Counted from the first letter of the stretch, positions 1 through 7,787 are shown. The stretch: 16,933 nt of DNA from an uncultured Ruminococcus sp. (GCA_947175005.1 CAMWLD010000011.1:1-16933), one strand, 5' to 3'. The notes: generated by a model not told the origin, from the sequence alone. Translations and numbers: made by a program.

Positions 1-1142
1 ACACTGCGATCCCGACAGAATCTGCCGAAACGACCGATACGGTACAGGTTGACAGTTCGGACGAACTCTCTGCGGAAGAATCCGCCAAGGCTGAAGAAGA
101 ACATCAGCGGCAGGAGGCAGAGAAAGAAGATCAGGAACGGCAGAAAGCCGAGCAGGAACAGCAAGAACAGCAGGCGGCTGCAAGGGAAACAGCCGAATGG
201 CAGAAAGAAGATTTGATTGTTACAAACACTTTCCCCGAGGAATATTCTGTTGCCTCGCTGAAAGGCCCTACCACCATGGGCATGGTGAAGATGATGAACG
301 ACAGCGAAAACGGCGAGACCTTTAACAAATACAACGTTTCCATTCACGGGGCGGCGGACGAGATAGTTGCAGGGGTTGTAAGCGGCAGCACAGATATTGC
401 CAATGTTCCCGCAAATCTGGCGGCGGTGCTGTACAACAAGACCGAGGGGAATATCTGCGTTTGCGATGTAAACACTCTTGGGGTGCTGTATATTGTTGCG
501 ATAAACGAGGAGATAAACTCTATCGAGGACCTGAGGGGGAAAACCGTTTACTCAACAGGCAAGGGCACTACCCCCGAGTATGTGCTGAATTACATTCTCA
601 GACAGAACGGGCTTGAGCCTCAGACGGATGTTACTATCGAGTACAAGACCGAGGCGAGCGAGTGCGCTGCTGTCATGGCTGAAAGCGAAAGCGGCATTGC
701 CGTACTCCCCCAGCCCTATGTCACTGCCGCTATGAAGCAGAATGAGGCTATTCAAATATGGCTCTCCCTTACCGACGAGTGGAATAAGGTAAGCGACACG
801 CCTCTTATCACGGGTGTTACCATAGCGCAAAAGGGCGCTGTAAGCAGGAACTGGGGGGCATTTCATATATTCCTTGACGAGTATGCGGCTTCGGTGGACT
901 ATGTGAACGCCAACAACGACGAGGCAGCGGCGCTTATAGGCGGGTATGATATTATTGCCGAGCCTGTGGCAAAGGTGGCGCTTCCTCTGTGCAACATCAC
1001 TCTGCTGCGTGATGATGCGATGATAAACGCTGTAAACGGCTACTGGAACGTGCTTTTTGCGGCTGATCCCACGGCAGTCGGCGGGACAGTGCCCGACAGA
1101 GAGGCTTTCTATACATCTGCCTTTGCAGACGGCAATGAGTAA
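1..1142 (+). CDS. ABC transporter substrate-binding protein (NMT1/SsuA-like), 5' end missing
   Basis: The reading frame is open from base 3 to the stop at 1140-1142, so the true start (and probably a lipoprotein signal) lies left of the window. The first ~65 visible residues are rich in Glu, Gln, Ala and Lys and read as a charged, probably helical tether. A periplasmic-binding fold of about 305 residues follows, beginning near LIVTNTFPEEY. Typical pieces are LKGPTTMGMVK, the GSTDIANVP stretch and IEDLRGKTVYSTGKGTTPEY, which match the family of binding proteins feeding SsuC/TauC-type permeases. It would capture a small solute outside the membrane; the substrate cannot be told from sequence. 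The permease start overlaps the stop by 8 bases, implying translational coupling. A TTG at 213 could be taken for a start, but no ribosome site precedes it and the frame continues upstream. Confidence 0.85.
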   Translation, partial: TAIPTESAETTDTVQVDSSDELSAEESAKAEEEHQRQEAEKEDQERQKAEQEQQEQQAAARETAEWQKEDLIVTNTFPEEYSVASLKGPTTMGMVKMMNDSENGETFNKYNVSIHGAADEIVAGVVSGSTDIANVPANLAAVLYNKTEGNICVCDVNTLGVLYIVAINEEINSIEDLRGKTVYSTGKGTTPEYVLNYILRQNGLEPQTDVTIEYKTEASECAAVMAESESGIAVLPQPYVTAAMKQNEAIQIWLSLTDEWNKVSDTPLITGVTIAQKGAVSRNWGAFHIFLDEYAASVDYVNANNDEAAALIGGYDIIAEPVAKVALPLCNITLLRDDAMINAVNGYWNVLFAADPTAVGGTVPDREAFYTSAFADGNE

Positions 1143-1914
1143 GCAGGGCGGCAGGAGCCCGGGGGGAAAATTCAAATGGGAACAACTTTTCGGCATATTG
1201 TTCTGGCTGATAATATGGCAGGCGGCTGCAATGCTGCTGGACAAAAAAGTCCTGCTGGTAACGCCCTTGCAGGCGGCAAGCAGACTTTGGGAGCTTATTT
1301 TCGAGAAGAATTTCCTGCGGACGGTCACAAATTCGTTTTTGCGGATAGGCGGAGGATTCATGCTGGGGCTTTTCGGCGGTATCGGGGCGGCAGCGCTGTC
1401 TTACCGTTTTAAAGCCGCAAAGGTGCTTATTCAGCCGATAATGACGGCAGTGAAGTCTATCCCTGTGGCTTCCTTTGTGATACTGGCGCTGCTGTGGATA
1501 AAAAGCAGCGGACTTTCCACCTTTGTGACCTTTCTTATTGTTCTACCTGTGATGTTTTCGGCGGTATACGAGGGGCTGCAAAGCGCTCCCGTGCAGCTGA
1601 AAGAGGCGGCAGAGATATTTGGGATAAAAGGTCTGCGGCGGGTGAGGTTTCTGTATCTGCCGAGCATAATGCCCTTTCTTATTTCGGCGATATCCACGGG
1701 GGCGGGGCTTGCTTTTAAAAGCGGCACTGCGGCGGAGGTTATAGGTCAGCCGGATTTCACCCTGGGGGATATGCTTTTCAGGGCGAAGATATATCTTGAA
1801 ACGGCGGATTTATTTGCCTGGACGGCGGTTATAATAATTCTGGGGAGGATTTTCGAGGGGATTGTTATGGCGGCTTTGAAACGGCTTTATAAGCTTTCTC
1901 AAAAGGTGCGGTGA
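1135..1914 (+). CDS. ABC transporter permease, SsuC/TauC (BPD_transp_1) family
   Basis: A 259-residue integral membrane protein, the usual length for a single-domain importer permease. Hydrophobic segments lie near residues 18-35, 72-90, 110-122, 127-145, 180-200 and 228-250. The cytoplasmic EAA loop that docks on the ATPase is clear at about 156-176: KEAAEIFGIKG followed by YLPS. I chose the ATG at 1135, inside the end of the binding-protein gene (ATGAGTAA overlap), because the protein then begins with a short polar stretch followed by the first membrane segment. An upstream ATA at 1057 in the same frame would add only out-of-frame sequence of the previous gene. No ATP-binding subunit follows, so it is probably encoded left of the window. 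Confidence 0.9.
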   Translation: MSKQGGRSPGGKFKWEQLFGILFWLIIWQAAAMLLDKKVLLVTPLQAASRLWELIFEKNFLRTVTNSFLRIGGGFMLGLFGGIGAAALSYRFKAAKVLIQPIMTAVKSIPVASFVILALLWIKSSGLSTFVTFLIVLPVMFSAVYEGLQSAPVQLKEAAEIFGIKGLRRVRFLYLPSIMPFLISAISTGAGLAFKSGTAAEVIGQPDFTLGDMLFRAKIYLETADLFAWTAVIIILGRIFEGIVMAALKRLYKLSQKVR

Positions 1915-2000
1915 TTGTGCAAATGCCGGGAAAAACACCATACATAGCCTTTTGAAAAATCAAAAAATGCACTTTATTCGGTGTTTCCTTGAAAATATTA

Positions 2001-2008
2001 AAAGGAGG
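2001..2008 (+). promoter_or_regulatory. Ribosome binding site that fixes the 2H phosphoesterase start
   Basis: AAAGGAGG sits 8 bases before the ATG at 2017. A GTG at 2008 is in the same frame, but it overlaps this site and so cannot be the start. Confidence 0.85.
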
Positions 2009-2016
2009 TGTATAAT

Positions 2017-2556
2017 ATGCAGTACGCAATAGAATTGTATTATGACAAAGAAACGGAACAGAAGCTTTTTCGTTTGGCTGAACGTGCAGCCGAGGAAAAA
2101 CTAAGCACAAAGTTTTTGGAGTGGAAAACAAGACCGCACCTTACGTTGGCTTGCTTTAATGATGTAGACGAGGAAAAATGTGCGGAGCAATTAAAAGGGT
2201 TTGCACAAAACCATAAAAGAATGCCTGCGTGTCTCACTTCGGTGGGAATGTTTACCGATACAAAAACGATTTTTGTGTCGCCCCTGATGAACAGCAGTAT
2301 GTATCAATTTCAGCGGGAGCTGCATGAATATATGAACAGTTTTGATAAAAAAGGCTGGGAATGGTACTGTCCCGATATGTGGGTACCGCATTGTACCGTT
2401 GCTCTTACCAAAGAAGATGATGACAGCGTTTTTTTCAAGGTAAGCGACCTGATCCTGCACGAATTTGAAAAACTATATGGGGAGTTTGTTTCGGTTGGAC
2501 TTGTAAAAATTTCATTTCCCGTGGAAGAAATTTATACGGCTCAATTAAGCGGATAA
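2017..2556 (+). CDS. 2H phosphoesterase superfamily protein (2'-5' RNA ligase-like)
   Basis: A 179-residue soluble protein with the two His-x-Thr signatures of the 2H phosphoesterase fold, HLT at 41-43 (within RPHLTLACF) and HCT at 125-127 (within VPHCTVAL). The two motifs lie about 84 residues apart, as expected for the two lobes of the pseudo-symmetric fold. Members act on 2'-5' or cyclic phosphodiester bonds in RNA or nucleotides; the substrate of this small bacterial subgroup is not known and is not assigned here. It stands alone between the ABC importer and thrS, with its own strong ribosome site. The gene is visibly richer in A and T, with more AAA and GAA codons, than thrS next to it, which could mean a different history. 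Confidence 0.8.
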   Translation: MQYAIELYYDKETEQKLFRLAERAAEEKLSTKFLEWKTRPHLTLACFNDVDEEKCAEQLKGFAQNHKRMPACLTSVGMFTDTKTIFVSPLMNSSMYQFQRELHEYMNSFDKKGWEWYCPDMWVPHCTVALTKEDDDSVFFKVSDLILHEFEKLYGEFVSVGLVKISFPVEEIYTAQLSG

Positions 2557-2680
2557 TCTGCATAAAAAACGTTAAGGAAACCACTGATTACACTGTTTTA
2601 TTTAATCAAGTAAACAATATGAGGACAAGGGTATGAAAAATCTAACCTCTTACCTCTAATATCTGAAAGGAGTAATAACT
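2557..2680 (+). other. Leader of thrS; no T-box seen, two micro-ORFs
   Basis: These 124 bases hold the thrS ribosome site (GAAAGGAG, about 2665-2672) but no T-box consensus (AGGGTGGNACCGCG) and no terminator hairpin. A 6-bp inverted repeat TGATTA/TAATCA lies at 2585-2590 and 2603-2608. Two tiny ORFs overlap as ATGA: MRTRV (2619-2636) and MKNLTSYL (2633-2659). The latter has GAGG 8 bases upstream. No promoter with good -35 and -10 boxes was found. Confidence 0.4.
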
Positions 2681-4627
2681 ATGATCAAACTAACTCTGAA
2701 AGACGGCTCTGTAAGAGAGGCCGAGGCGGGAATGCCCGCTGCGGAAATCATCAAGGGAATCGGCATGGGGCTTTACAAGGCTGCCTGCTGCGTAAAGCTG
2801 GACGGCAAGGTCTGCGACCTGCGCACTCCCGTAGAAAAGGACTGCGCCTTTGAGGTATGCACCTTTGACAGTGAGGAAGGCAGGAAAACCTTCTGGCACA
2901 CTGCTTCCCACATTTTAGCCCAGGCGGTAAAGCGGATATACCCGGAAGTAAAGCTTGCCATAGGCCCTGCCATTGACGACGGCTTTTACTATGACTTTGA
3001 CACCCCAAAGCCCTTTACTGCGGAGGACTTGGAAAAATTCGAGGCGGAAATAAAGAAGATAGTCAAAGAGGGTGCGGAGCTTAATAAATTTGAGCTGCCC
3101 CCTGCGGAAGCGGAAAAGAAGCTTGCGGATATGGGCGAGGATTACAAGGTTGAGCTTTGCAGGGAGCACAGCGGCAAGGGCGAAAATATCAGCTTTTACA
3201 GCCAGGACGAATTCGTTGACCTTTGCGCAGGGCCTCATCTTATGTCCACCGCTCCCGTTAAGGCGGTAAAGCTCACCAACTGCACGGGCGCGTACTGGAG
3301 AGGCGACGCAAAGGGCAAGCAGCTTTGCAGAGTTTACGGCACGGCGTTCCCCAAGGCAAGTCAGCTGGAGGAACATTTAAAGGCTGTTGAAGAGGCGAGA
3401 AAGCGCGACCACAACAAGCTGGGGCGCGAGCTGGAGTATTTCACGACTGTTGACTATATCGGGCAGGGTCTGCCCATTCTGCTGCCCAAGGGCGCAAAGG
3501 TTGTGCAGATAATGCAGCGCTGGGTAGAGGACGAAGAGGCAAAGAGAGGGTGTATGCTTACCAAGACCCCTTACATGGCTAAACGTGAGCTTTACAAAAT
3601 TTCGGGGCACTGGGATCATTACCTTGACGGAATGTTTGTACTTGGCGACCCCCACGACGAGACAAAGGAATGCTTTGCACTCAGACCTATGACCTGTCCT
3701 TTCCAGTATCAGGTATTTTTAAACAGGGCACGCTCCTACAGAGACCTGCCCATGAGACTTACGGAGACCTCCACGCTGTTCAGAAACGAGGACAGCGGCG
3801 AAATGCACGGGCTTATAAGAGTGCGCCAGTTCACCATTTCCGAGGGTCACTATATTCTGCGCCCCGAGCAGCTGGAGGAAGAATTTAAAGAATGCCTTGA
3901 TCTGGCGAAATACTGCCTTGACACTGTGGGGCTTCTCGATAAATGTACATTCCGCTTCTCCCAGTGGGACCCCGCTAACCCCAAGAACAAGTATGAGGGC
4001 ACGGCGGAGCAGTGGGAAACGGCACAGAGCGCTATGAAGAAGATTCTTGACGATCTGGGAGTGGACTACACCATAGGCATTGACGAGGCGGCTTTCTACG
4101 GGCCTAAGCTGGACATTCAGTATAAGAATGTTTACGGCAAGGAGGACACTCTTGTTACGATTCAGATAGATATGCTGCTGGCGGAGCAGTTCGGCATGGA
4201 ATACACTGATGTGGACGGTTCAAAGAGACGTCCCTATATCATTCACAGGACTTCTTTGGGCTGCTACGAGCGTACTCTTGCTTACCTTATTGAGACCTAT
4301 GCAGGCGCACTGCCTCTGTGGCTCTCTCCCGAGCAGGTTCGTATCATTCCCGTTACCGACAGGGCTATGGAATACAGCCAAAAGGTACTGGAGCGGCTTA
4401 AAGCAGGCGGTATAAGAGCCACTGTTGACTCCCGCAAGGAGGGCGTTGGCTACAAGATACGTCAGGCGCAGCTGGAGAAGATACCCTACTTCTTCATTGT
4501 GGGCGACAAGGAAGTTGAAAGCGATACCCTTTCCCTGCGTTCCTGCAAGGAGGGCGATCTGGGAGTATCTCCTGCAAATGAGGTTATTGAACGCATTTTC
4601 AAAGAGAATGCGGATAAAGTCAGATAA
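2681..4627 (+). CDS. thrS: Threonyl-tRNA synthetase
   Basis: The enzyme charges tRNA-Thr with threonine in the cytoplasm. At 648 residues it is full length. Domains in order: an N-terminal TGS domain (about 1-62), the second additional/editing domain with HTASH (His73, His77) and DLCAGPH (Cys182, His186), the class II catalytic core (about 255-545), and the anticodon-binding domain (about 550-645). The zinc ligands of the active site are Cys339 in RPMTCP, His390 in SEGH and His522 in IIHR. Motif 2 is visible as TSTLFRNEDSGEMHGL and motif 3 as HRTSLGCYER. Wording such as PMTCPFQ, QFTISEGH and HRTSLGCYERTLA follows the clostridial form rather than the E. coli form. The ATG is preceded by GAAAGGAG at a good distance. 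Confidence 0.97.
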   Translation: MIKLTLKDGSVREAEAGMPAAEIIKGIGMGLYKAACCVKLDGKVCDLRTPVEKDCAFEVCTFDSEEGRKTFWHTASHILAQAVKRIYPEVKLAIGPAIDDGFYYDFDTPKPFTAEDLEKFEAEIKKIVKEGAELNKFELPPAEAEKKLADMGEDYKVELCREHSGKGENISFYSQDEFVDLCAGPHLMSTAPVKAVKLTNCTGAYWRGDAKGKQLCRVYGTAFPKASQLEEHLKAVEEARKRDHNKLGRELEYFTTVDYIGQGLPILLPKGAKVVQIMQRWVEDEEAKRGCMLTKTPYMAKRELYKISGHWDHYLDGMFVLGDPHDETKECFALRPMTCPFQYQVFLNRARSYRDLPMRLTETSTLFRNEDSGEMHGLIRVRQFTISEGHYILRPEQLEEEFKECLDLAKYCLDTVGLLDKCTFRFSQWDPANPKNKYEGTAEQWETAQSAMKKILDDLGVDYTIGIDEAAFYGPKLDIQYKNVYGKEDTLVTIQIDMLLAEQFGMEYTDVDGSKRRPYIIHRTSLGCYERTLAYLIETYAGALPLWLSPEQVRIIPVTDRAMEYSQKVLERLKAGGIRATVDSRKEGVGYKIRQAQLEKIPYFFIVGDKEVESDTLSLRSCKEGDLGVSPANEVIERIFKENADKVR

Positions 4628-4648
4628 GGCATAGGCAATGATTGGCTT

Positions 4649-4690
4649 TGCGGCATTTCCCCGCTGCAAGGGCGGCGGGGAAGCGCTGCA
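4649..4690 (+). repeat. Strong hairpin between thrS and the thioesterase gene
   Basis: TTCCCCGC (4657-4664) pairs perfectly with GCGGGGAA (4675-4682) around a 10-base loop. After a 2x2 internal loop, TGCGGC (4649-4654) pairs with GCTGCA-containing bases 4685-4690 with one G-U pair. The stem is therefore about 14 bp. No U-tract follows, so it is not a standard terminator; an mRNA processing or stability element fits better. Confidence 0.65.
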
Positions 4691-4721
4691 GATACTTATT
4701 TCCTTAGAGGTGTGAAGAAAA

Positions 4722-5156
4722 ATGCAATTTGAACCCTTTTCCCGAAAGGTTTTCTATTACGAGACCGACAAAATGGGGATAGTTCACCACTCCAATTATA
4801 TCCGCTGGTTTGAAGAGGCGAGGGTTTATGCCCTTGATATGGCGGGACTGCCCTTTGAAAAGGTGGAGGAAATGGGGGTATTATCCCCTGTGCTGTCCGT
4901 CAGCTGCACTTACAAGCTGCCGTTCAGATTTAATGAGAGATTTTTTATAAAGGCTCTTATTGATGAGTTCGGCGGGGCGAAGTTTTCGGTGGTTTACAAT
5001 GTTTACGGTGAGGACGGCGTTACCCGTGTTACGGGAAAGACCTCCCACTGTTTTGTGGATGAAAATATGCATCCGCTGCGGATAAAAAGAACTCACCCGA
5101 ATATTTACAATGTTTATGAGGAATTATTTAAAACAGGAGAGGATATATACGGATAA
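4722..5156 (+). CDS. Acyl-CoA thioesterase, YbgC/4HBT hotdog family
   Basis: A 144-residue single hotdog domain, the normal length for the YbgC/4-hydroxybenzoyl-CoA thioesterase family, which hydrolyses acyl-CoA thioesters. The active-site signature is intact near the N terminus: YYETDKMGIVHHSNY, with Asp16 as the likely catalytic acid, followed by the helix IRWFEEAR. The substrate is not evident. In proteobacteria ybgC sits with tol-pal, but here it stands between thrS and rnhA, so no link to the Tol system is implied. The start ATG at 4722 follows a modest GAGGTG site about 9 bases upstream. The gene lies just after the thrS hairpin and before rnhA, with which it is probably co-transcribed (30-base gap). 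Confidence 0.87.
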   Translation: MQFEPFSRKVFYYETDKMGIVHHSNYIRWFEEARVYALDMAGLPFEKVEEMGVLSPVLSVSCTYKLPFRFNERFFIKALIDEFGGAKFSVVYNVYGEDGVTRVTGKTSHCFVDENMHPLRIKRTHPNIYNVYEELFKTGEDIYG

Positions 5157-5171
5157 TCCTGCTTCCGATAA

Positions 5172-5178
5172 AAGAGGG
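5172..5178 (+). promoter_or_regulatory. Ribosome binding site that fixes the rnhA start
   Basis: AAGAGGG lies 8 bases before the ATG at 5187. The in-frame GTG at 5178 overlaps this site and would add MKK, so it is not the likely start. Confidence 0.75.
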
Positions 5179-5186
5179 TGAAAAAA

Positions 5187-5630
5187 ATGGACAAGGTGGA
5201 AATATTTACCGACGGCGCCTGCTCTGGAAATCCCGGTCCCGGGGGATGGGGGGCGGTGCTTAAAATGGGCGCTCACCGCAAGGAGATCTCGGGAGGCGAA
5301 GAAAACACCACCAACAACCGAATGGAGCTGACGGCGGTCATTATGGCACTTTCCGCCCTCAAACGCCCCTGCGCCGTTACCCTCACCACCGACAGCAAAT
5401 ATGTCTGCGACAGCATTTCAAAGGGCTGGGCAAGATCATGGCAGAAAAACGGCTGGATAAAGGCAGACAAAAAGCCCGCACTCAATGCCGACCTGTGGCA
5501 GCGTGCGCTGGAGCTTCTGGAGATTCACTCGGTGGAGCTTAAATGGGTAAAGGGTCATGCGGGTCACCCCGAAAATGAATACTGCGACCGATTGGCGGTT
5601 GCAGAAAGGGATAAGTTTGCAGGGAAATAA
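5187..5630 (+). CDS. rnhA: Ribonuclease HI
   Basis: RNase HI cuts the RNA strand of RNA-DNA hybrids and removes R-loops and primers. The protein is 147 residues, close to the E. coli enzyme. All catalytic positions are present: Asp9 ([16 protein letters not shown]), Glu47 (NRMELTAV), Asp69 (TTDSKYV), His124 (VKGHAGH) and Asp134 (EYCDRLA). The basic-protrusion region [10 protein letters not shown] is also present, as in bacterial type 1 enzymes. The gene sits in a compact run with the thioesterase upstream and the SIMPL-domain gene 24 bases downstream. Confidence 0.96.
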   Translation: MDKVEIFTDGACSGNPGPGGWGAVLKMGAHRKEISGGEENTTNNRMELTAVIMALSALKRPCAVTLTTDSKYVCDSISKGWARSWQKNGWIKADKKPALNADLWQRALELLEIHSVELKWVKGHAGHPENEYCDRLAVAERDKFAGK

Positions 5631-5654
5631 GCCTGCGGAAAGGAATGAGTTTAT

Positions 5655-6293
5655 ATGAGAACTATTCGCATAACGGGCACCGGACAGCTTAAATTAAGAC
5701 CCGATGTTACTGTGATAACTATGGATTTAACGGGATTATGCCCCGATTACAGCGAAGCTATGAATAAATCATCAGAGGATACAGAGAGCCTAAAAAAAGC
5801 TTTAGCACCCTTGGGATTTGATTCAAAGGATATTAAAACAACAAATTTTGATTTTGGTGCAAAATTTGACAGTCACTATGATAACGGCAAGTATATAAAA
5901 GAATTTCTGGGATATAAATACATACATGAATTAAAAATCGAATTTGATTCGGACAACCGCAGACTGGGGGAAATACTTTCGGTATTGGTTGACTGCGGCG
6001 CAAAGCCCGAATTTGAAATCAGCTACACAATCAAAGATAAGGAGTCCGCTAAAAATGAACTGCTTGCCAAGGCTGTTGTTGACGCACGAAGAAAGGCGGA
6101 ATTACTGGCTAATGCTGCCGGAGTAAGGCTTAAAGATATTCAGTCCATCGACTATTCATGGGGCAAAATAGACTTCAACATTCGTCCAATGTCAAGATCT
6201 TCTTTGCCGGAAGGCGACTATGGAGCTTTCGACATTGAACCCGACGACATTGACCTTTCCGACACCGTTACAGTCATTTGGGAAATTGAGTAA
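5655..6293 (+). CDS. SIMPL-domain (DUF541) protein
   Basis: A 212-residue protein with the SIMPL/DUF541 pattern. It opens with RTIRITGTGQLKLRPDVTVI, has a central GYKYIHELKIEF segment, then KNELLAKAVVDARRKAELLA followed by GVRLKDIQSIDYS, and ends in VTVIWEIE. Members include periplasmic YggE, linked to oxidative stress tolerance; their molecular role is unclear. Unlike YggE this copy has no signal peptide or membrane segment, so it is probably cytoplasmic. The ribosome site GGAAAGGA lies upstream of the ATG. Codon use is visibly more A/T-rich than in rnhA just before it. The stop codon lies inside a small inverted repeat (6288-6307). Confidence 0.85.
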   Translation: MRTIRITGTGQLKLRPDVTVITMDLTGLCPDYSEAMNKSSEDTESLKKALAPLGFDSKDIKTTNFDFGAKFDSHYDNGKYIKEFLGYKYIHELKIEFDSDNRRLGEILSVLVDCGAKPEFEISYTIKDKESAKNELLAKAVVDARRKAELLANAAGVRLKDIQSIDYSWGKIDFNIRPMSRSSLPEGDYGAFDIEPDDIDLSDTVTVIWEIE

Positions 6294-6307
6294 CCGATTT
6301 GTTACTC
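6288..6307 (+). repeat. Inverted repeat over the SIMPL gene stop codon
   Basis: GAGTAAC (6288-6294) and GTTACTC (6301-6307) form a perfect 7-bp stem with a 6-base loop. The TAA stop is in the left arm. No U-tract follows, so it is at best a weak terminator. Confidence 0.4.
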
Positions 6308-6358
6308 TAAGCTAACCAAAAATTTTCAACATAATTGTGCAAAAGGTAAAAAATTGCC

Positions 6359-6380
6359 GGTAGCTATTGCAATTTCTACC
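6359..6380. promoter_or_regulatory. 22-bp dyad, probable operator of iscS-iscU
   Basis: The dyad reads GGTAG, two unpaired bases, ATTGCAAT, two unpaired bases, CTACC: 18 of 22 positions are symmetric. Its centre falls in the -35 box of the iscS promoter. A further half-site GGTA (6386-6389) forms TACC-N5-GGTA with the right arm, placing it between -35 and -10. An upstream GGTA plus AAATTGC (6345-6357) also mirrors the right arm. The position fits a repressor; the Fe-S regulator IscR (Rrf2 family) would be the obvious candidate by gene context, but the motif is not a sequence I can assign to it. Confidence 0.55.
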
Positions 6381-6395
6381 AAATGGGTATATAAT
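6367..6395 (+). promoter_or_regulatory. Sigma-A type promoter of iscS-iscU
   Basis: TTGCAA (6367-6372), a 17-base spacer and a perfect TATAAT (6390-6395). Transcription would start near 6402, giving an iscS leader of about 85 bases that contains the hairpin at 6414-6450. Confidence 0.8.
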
Positions 6396-6413
6396 TAATT
6401 TAACATAAAATTA

Positions 6414-6450
6414 TACGGCATTCCCCGCCGCCTGCGGAGGGAACGCCATA
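6414..6450 (+). repeat. Hairpin in the iscS leader
   Basis: GGC-A-TTCCC (6417-6425) pairs with GGGAA-C-GCC (6439-6447), with one A-C mismatch. An inner CCG/CGG stem (6428-6430 with 6435-6437) closes a CCTG loop, and outer AT pairs add to it. No U-tract follows. Its left arm, CGGCATTCCCCGC, is nearly the same as the left arm of the hairpin after thrS. Confidence 0.55.
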
Positions 6451-6487
6451 ACCCCAAGATATACACTGAAAGGATGTAAAAATAAAA

Positions 6488-7717
6488 ATGCCCGAACGTT
6501 TTATTTATGCGGATAATTCCGCTACAACACAGGTAAGCGAAAGCGTTTTGCGGGAGATGATGCCCTATCTCACTACCGCCTACGGCAACCCCTCCAGCAT
6601 TTACAAGCTGGGCCGTGACGCGGGACACGCTGTGGAGAACGCCCGTGAGCGTATAGCTGCGGTCATGGACTGCAAGCCCAAAGAGATATATTTCACCAGC
6701 GGCGGTTCGGAGGCGGACAACTGGGCGATAAAGGGCGCTGCCGAAAAAATGGCGCAAAAGGGCAAAAAGCACATTATCACCACTGCCTTTGAACATCACG
6801 CCGTGCTGCACACCTGCGCCGAGCTTGAAAAACAGGGCTTTGAGGTGACATATCTGCCTGTGGGCGAAAAGGGGCTTATTTCCGCGGAGGACGTGAAAAA
6901 CGCCATTCGTGAGGATACGGCGCTTGTTACGATCATGTACGCCAACAATGAGATAGGCACTGTGCTGCCCATTCCCGAGATCGCCTCGGTATGCAGGGAA
7001 AAGGGCGTGCTTTTCCACACGGACGCTGTGCAGGCGGTGGGAAATGTGCCCATAAGCATAAAGGAACTGGGTGTTGATATGCTAAGTATGTCGGGGCATA
7101 AGATACACGCACAAAAGGGTATAGGATTTTTATATATCCGCTCGGGAGTAACGCTGCCGAATCTTATCCACGGAGGGGCGCAGGAGCGCAATCGCCGTGC
7201 GGGTACGGAGAACGTGCCTGCCATAGTCGGGCTTGCAAAGGCTGTTGAGGAGGCTTGCGCGGATATTCCCGGAAAGACCGAACGCCTTACGGCTGTCCGT
7301 GATCATATTATTGATGAAATTCTTGCCCGTGTTCCTGCCGCAAGGCTCAACGGCGACAGGGAAAAGCGGCTGCCCGGCAATATCAACATTTCCTTTGTGG
7401 GAGTTGAGGGCGAGTCCTTGCTTTTAATGCTGGATATGAACGGCATTTGCGCCTCCAGCGGCTCGGCGTGCACCAGCGGTTCTCTCGACCCCTCTCATGT
7501 GCTGCTTAGCCTGGGGCTTCCCCATGAAGTGGCTCACGGTTCACTGCGGCTTTCCCTGGCAGAGCCTATTACCATGGACGACGGGGATTACATCATAGAA
7601 AAGGTGGAACAGGTGGTGCGCCGCATAAGGGATATGTCCCCCATGTGGGAGGATATTCTTAAAGGGCGGAACGGCATGGAAAAGATCATGAAGTTCGTTT
7701 CGCCGATAAATCTATAA
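6488..7717 (+). CDS. iscS: Cysteine desulfurase (IscS/NifS, class I)
   Basis: A PLP enzyme of 409 residues that takes sulfur from cysteine and hands it as persulfide to the IscU scaffold made by the next gene. Visible landmarks: the N-terminal [19 protein letters not shown], His104 in FEHHAVLHT, the cofactor-binding FHTDAVQA (Asp179), the PLP lysine Lys205 in [26 protein letters not shown], and the persulfide Cys328 in the loop [19 protein letters not shown]. The long mobile loop around Cys328 makes it class I (IscS/NifS) rather than SufS. The ribosome site AAAGGA (6469-6474) is about 13 bases from the ATG, a rather long spacing. IscR, HscA/B and ferredoxin genes are not adjacent, as is common in Clostridia. 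Alternative name: nifS. Confidence 0.95.
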   Translation: MPERFIYADNSATTQVSESVLREMMPYLTTAYGNPSSIYKLGRDAGHAVENARERIAAVMDCKPKEIYFTSGGSEADNWAIKGAAEKMAQKGKKHIITTAFEHHAVLHTCAELEKQGFEVTYLPVGEKGLISAEDVKNAIREDTALVTIMYANNEIGTVLPIPEIASVCREKGVLFHTDAVQAVGNVPISIKELGVDMLSMSGHKIHAQKGIGFLYIRSGVTLPNLIHGGAQERNRRAGTENVPAIVGLAKAVEEACADIPGKTERLTAVRDHIIDEILARVPAARLNGDREKRLPGNINISFVGVEGESLLLMLDMNGICASSGSACTSGSLDPSHVLLSLGLPHEVAHGSLRLSLAEPITMDDGDYIIEKVEQVVRRIRDMSPMWEDILKGRNGMEKIMKFVSPINL

Positions 7718-7735
7718 TTTTAAAATAACAAAAAA

Positions 7736-7767
7736 TGTGCCGCAGATGTTCACAGCACAGCGGCACA
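7736..7767 (+). repeat. Intercistronic hairpin between iscS and iscU
   Basis: TGTGCCGC (7736-7743) pairs perfectly with GCGGCACA (7760-7767) around a 16-base loop. It ends two bases before the iscU ribosome site (GGAGAGGAG, 7769-7777), and no U-tract follows. It may mark a processing site or tune iscU translation relative to iscS. Confidence 0.65.
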
Positions 7768-7787
7768 CGGAGAGGAGATAATCTGTT

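Noticed and set aside
552..1361. Open frame on - crossing the binding protein and permease genes
   Set aside because: It spans two well-supported genes on the other strand and shows no domain or ribosome site.
1928..1988. Inverted repeat GGAAAAACACC / GGTGTTTCC after the permease gene
   Set aside because: A two-base bulge, a loop of about 40 bases and no U-tract make it a poor terminator.
1989..2016. TTGAAA, 16 bases, TATAAT just before the 2H phosphoesterase ATG
   Set aside because: The TATAAT touches the ATG, so transcription would start inside the gene; the AAAGGAGG between the boxes is clearly the ribosome site of a transcript started upstream.
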